A stretch of 64,000 nt of DNA from assembly GCA_002794735.1 (NCBI GenBank), contig NBAZ01000012.1:186001-250000 (forward strand), written 5' to 3'. Shown piece after piece: positions 62,952 to 64,000 of this stretch. Below the pieces are notes generated by a model that was given only the letters and a program-made list of their open reading frames with translations, searched no databases and was not told the DNA's origin. Position 1 is the first letter of the stretch. Each line of letters starts with the position of its first letter. Position numbers and translations under genes: made by a program. The DNA is from Pyrrhoderma lamaoense. Taxonomy: Eukaryota > Basidiomycota > Agaricomycetes > Hymenochaetales > Hymenochaetaceae.

Positions 62952-64000
62952 TTAGAGGTGTTCTAAGGCTCGGCTTGCAAGTTCGAAGCCAAGGAAAGTT
63001 GCTCCATTTGCGAACGGTGACCTAAATCGCGCAGAAAGGTGTGAGTGAACTGTTTGCATATCAGACAGCAGCAAATCTTATACAAACCTGATGAGTGTCG
63101 GTCCAAGACCACGCATGAATGCATTTTTTCCTTCTGTTCTCCAGACCGTACGTACACAATCAAGCGTTGATTTGTATTTTTGACCATCAGCAGGAGAGAA
63201 AGCATCTGTCTGCATCCGGGTTTTAATCATGTCTATAGGGTATATGCAGGCCCAGAGCTAGTCGTTCAAGAGAAGGTCGACAATCATCAAAACCAGAGTT
63301 GGGATTTAAGCGAAGGAAGAATACATACCGCATAACCAGCGGCAGCACCAAACAGGACAGCTTTGAATGGACTAACGTCCTCACGTTTCACGCCATTACG
63401 GAGCTCACGCTGCATAAGTTTTTCATAAGCCCAGAAATAGGCACCATAACCCACAGCCTCGCGGGTAATTGTGGCCACTTGACCCTTGTATAAACCTGCG
63501 ATACCATGCTTGGAGATAATCTTTTTCACCGCGTCTCCAGGTCCAGAGTAAATCTTATTGTCCATGGACTGGATCTGTAAACCTATTTATATAACACGAG
63601 AAATACGAGTGAATTTGTAAGCTAGTCAGCCGGTTATTATTACTTACGAATACGAATATGTTCCACTGGGCCTGACACGACGCTGTTAGCAACACCAGCT
63701 ACTGAACCCGCAAATACTAGTTGACCTGCGGAAAGCTCCTTCCCATCGGCGCCACCACGACCAGAGCGAATGTTCATCTGACTCAAAGATCGTTTCGTAT
63801 ACTCTAAGGCACCAAATTGGATAGACACGCATGCACCGATTCCGACCAAAGGAGAGACGGTTCCCTTTAGTATCAATTAGAATCATAAATCAAAACCCCC
63901 AGATTCAGTTTTCATACTTATTATTATACAAAGAGTTACCAGAGTGACAAGTCTTACCTTATAAAATGCTAATGGACCTTCATTTTTTAAGATCCCCCCA
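62952..64000 (-). CDS. Mitochondrial carrier of the YMC1/YMC2 type (3' part)
   Basis: SLC25-family inner-membrane transporter; its 5' end lies beyond the window. Visible pieces in order: GPLAFYKGTVSPLVGI (exon reaching 64000), QFGALEYTKRSLSQ, AGSVAGVANSVVSGPVEHIR (carrier signature variant), KHGIAGLYKGQVATITREAV, GYGAYFWAYEKLM and VLFGAAAGYA. The next exon has WACIYPIDMIKTRMQTD (classical PxD/E-x-x-K/R) and GLGPTLIR, and the end is ATFLGFELASRALEHL (stop at 62952). GPVEHIRIR in repeat 2 is the mark of yeast Ymc1/Ymc2 and related glutamate or carnitine-type carriers. The real substrate cannot be told here. Splices are regular and in frame. Confidence 0.9.

Overview
The window is nuclear DNA of a filamentous basidiomycete, most likely a wood- or litter-decaying member of the Agaricomycetes. 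The genes are split by many short GT-AG introns (mostly about 45-70 nt). There are two class II (manganese/lignin-type) haem peroxidases, and small families typical of basidiomycetes are present. The DNA looks AT-rich for this group. I see no virus, bacterial operon, CRISPR array or large transposon ORF. The mobile DNA I can support is a pair of abutting MITE-like elements.

Layout. 1-309: 5' end of a Gln/Tyr-rich gene (minus). 2.58-4.09 kb: PPG1-type PP2A-like phosphatase (plus). 4.78-7.05 kb: membrane-anchored Ser-rich protein (minus). 7.57-8.69 kb: small two-helix membrane protein in seven exons (minus). 9.33-10.42 kb: ZCCHC9-type zinc-knuckle protein (minus). 10.62-11.91 kb: LysM protein (plus). 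12.38-13.40 kb: a tiny two-exon ORF followed by RPS18 (plus). 14.09-16.03 kb: secreted/TM protein (minus). 17.17-17.81 kb: basic disordered protein (plus). 19.30-23.45 kb: CLIP-170-like microtubule plus-end protein (minus). 24.7-26.9 kb: pieces of a 7TM-type membrane gene (minus). 28.18-28.80 kb: BRI3-like protein (plus). 29.14-33.29 kb: two tandem peroxidases (minus). 33.88-35.84 kb: SET-domain methyltransferase of the SETD6/RKM4 type (plus). 36.07-36.92 kb: DUF6593-like protein (plus). 37.39-41.17 kb: large conserved protein of unknown function (minus). 43.13-43.20 kb: tRNA-Gly(GCC) (minus). 43.34-44.60 kb: RVS161/Hob3 BAR protein (plus). 44.97-45.86 kb: membrane glutaredoxin (plus). 46.20-47.86 kb: PalC-type BRO1 protein (minus). 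48.19-52.47 kb: very long disordered SR-like protein (plus). 53.5-55.83 kb: MFS transporter (plus). 56.13-56.82 kb: CoA-binding protein (plus). 57.58-58.91 kb: secretory-pathway protein (plus). 59.15-60.13 kb: MITE pair. 60.73-62.65 kb: protein kinase (plus). 62.95 kb to the end: mitochondrial carrier of the YMC type (minus, 5' end outside the window).

The genes do not form one pathway. Several serve related cell functions: polarity and cytoskeleton (BAR protein, CLIP-170, PP2A-like phosphatase), ribosome biogenesis (RPS18, ZCCHC9-like, the SET methyltransferase) and pH sensing (PalC). The two peroxidases are the ecologically informative locus. The downstream paralogue lacks the manganese site that the upstream one keeps intact.

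The most striking unexplained pattern concerns reading frames. In at least seven genes the conserved reading continues only if one base is added within or beside a short single-base run. About sixteen such places are seen, all in the same direction, and they crowd between 48 and 62 kb. Undercalled homopolymers in the assembly are the simplest explanation. Pseudogenes or real frameshifting cannot be excluded from this sequence alone.
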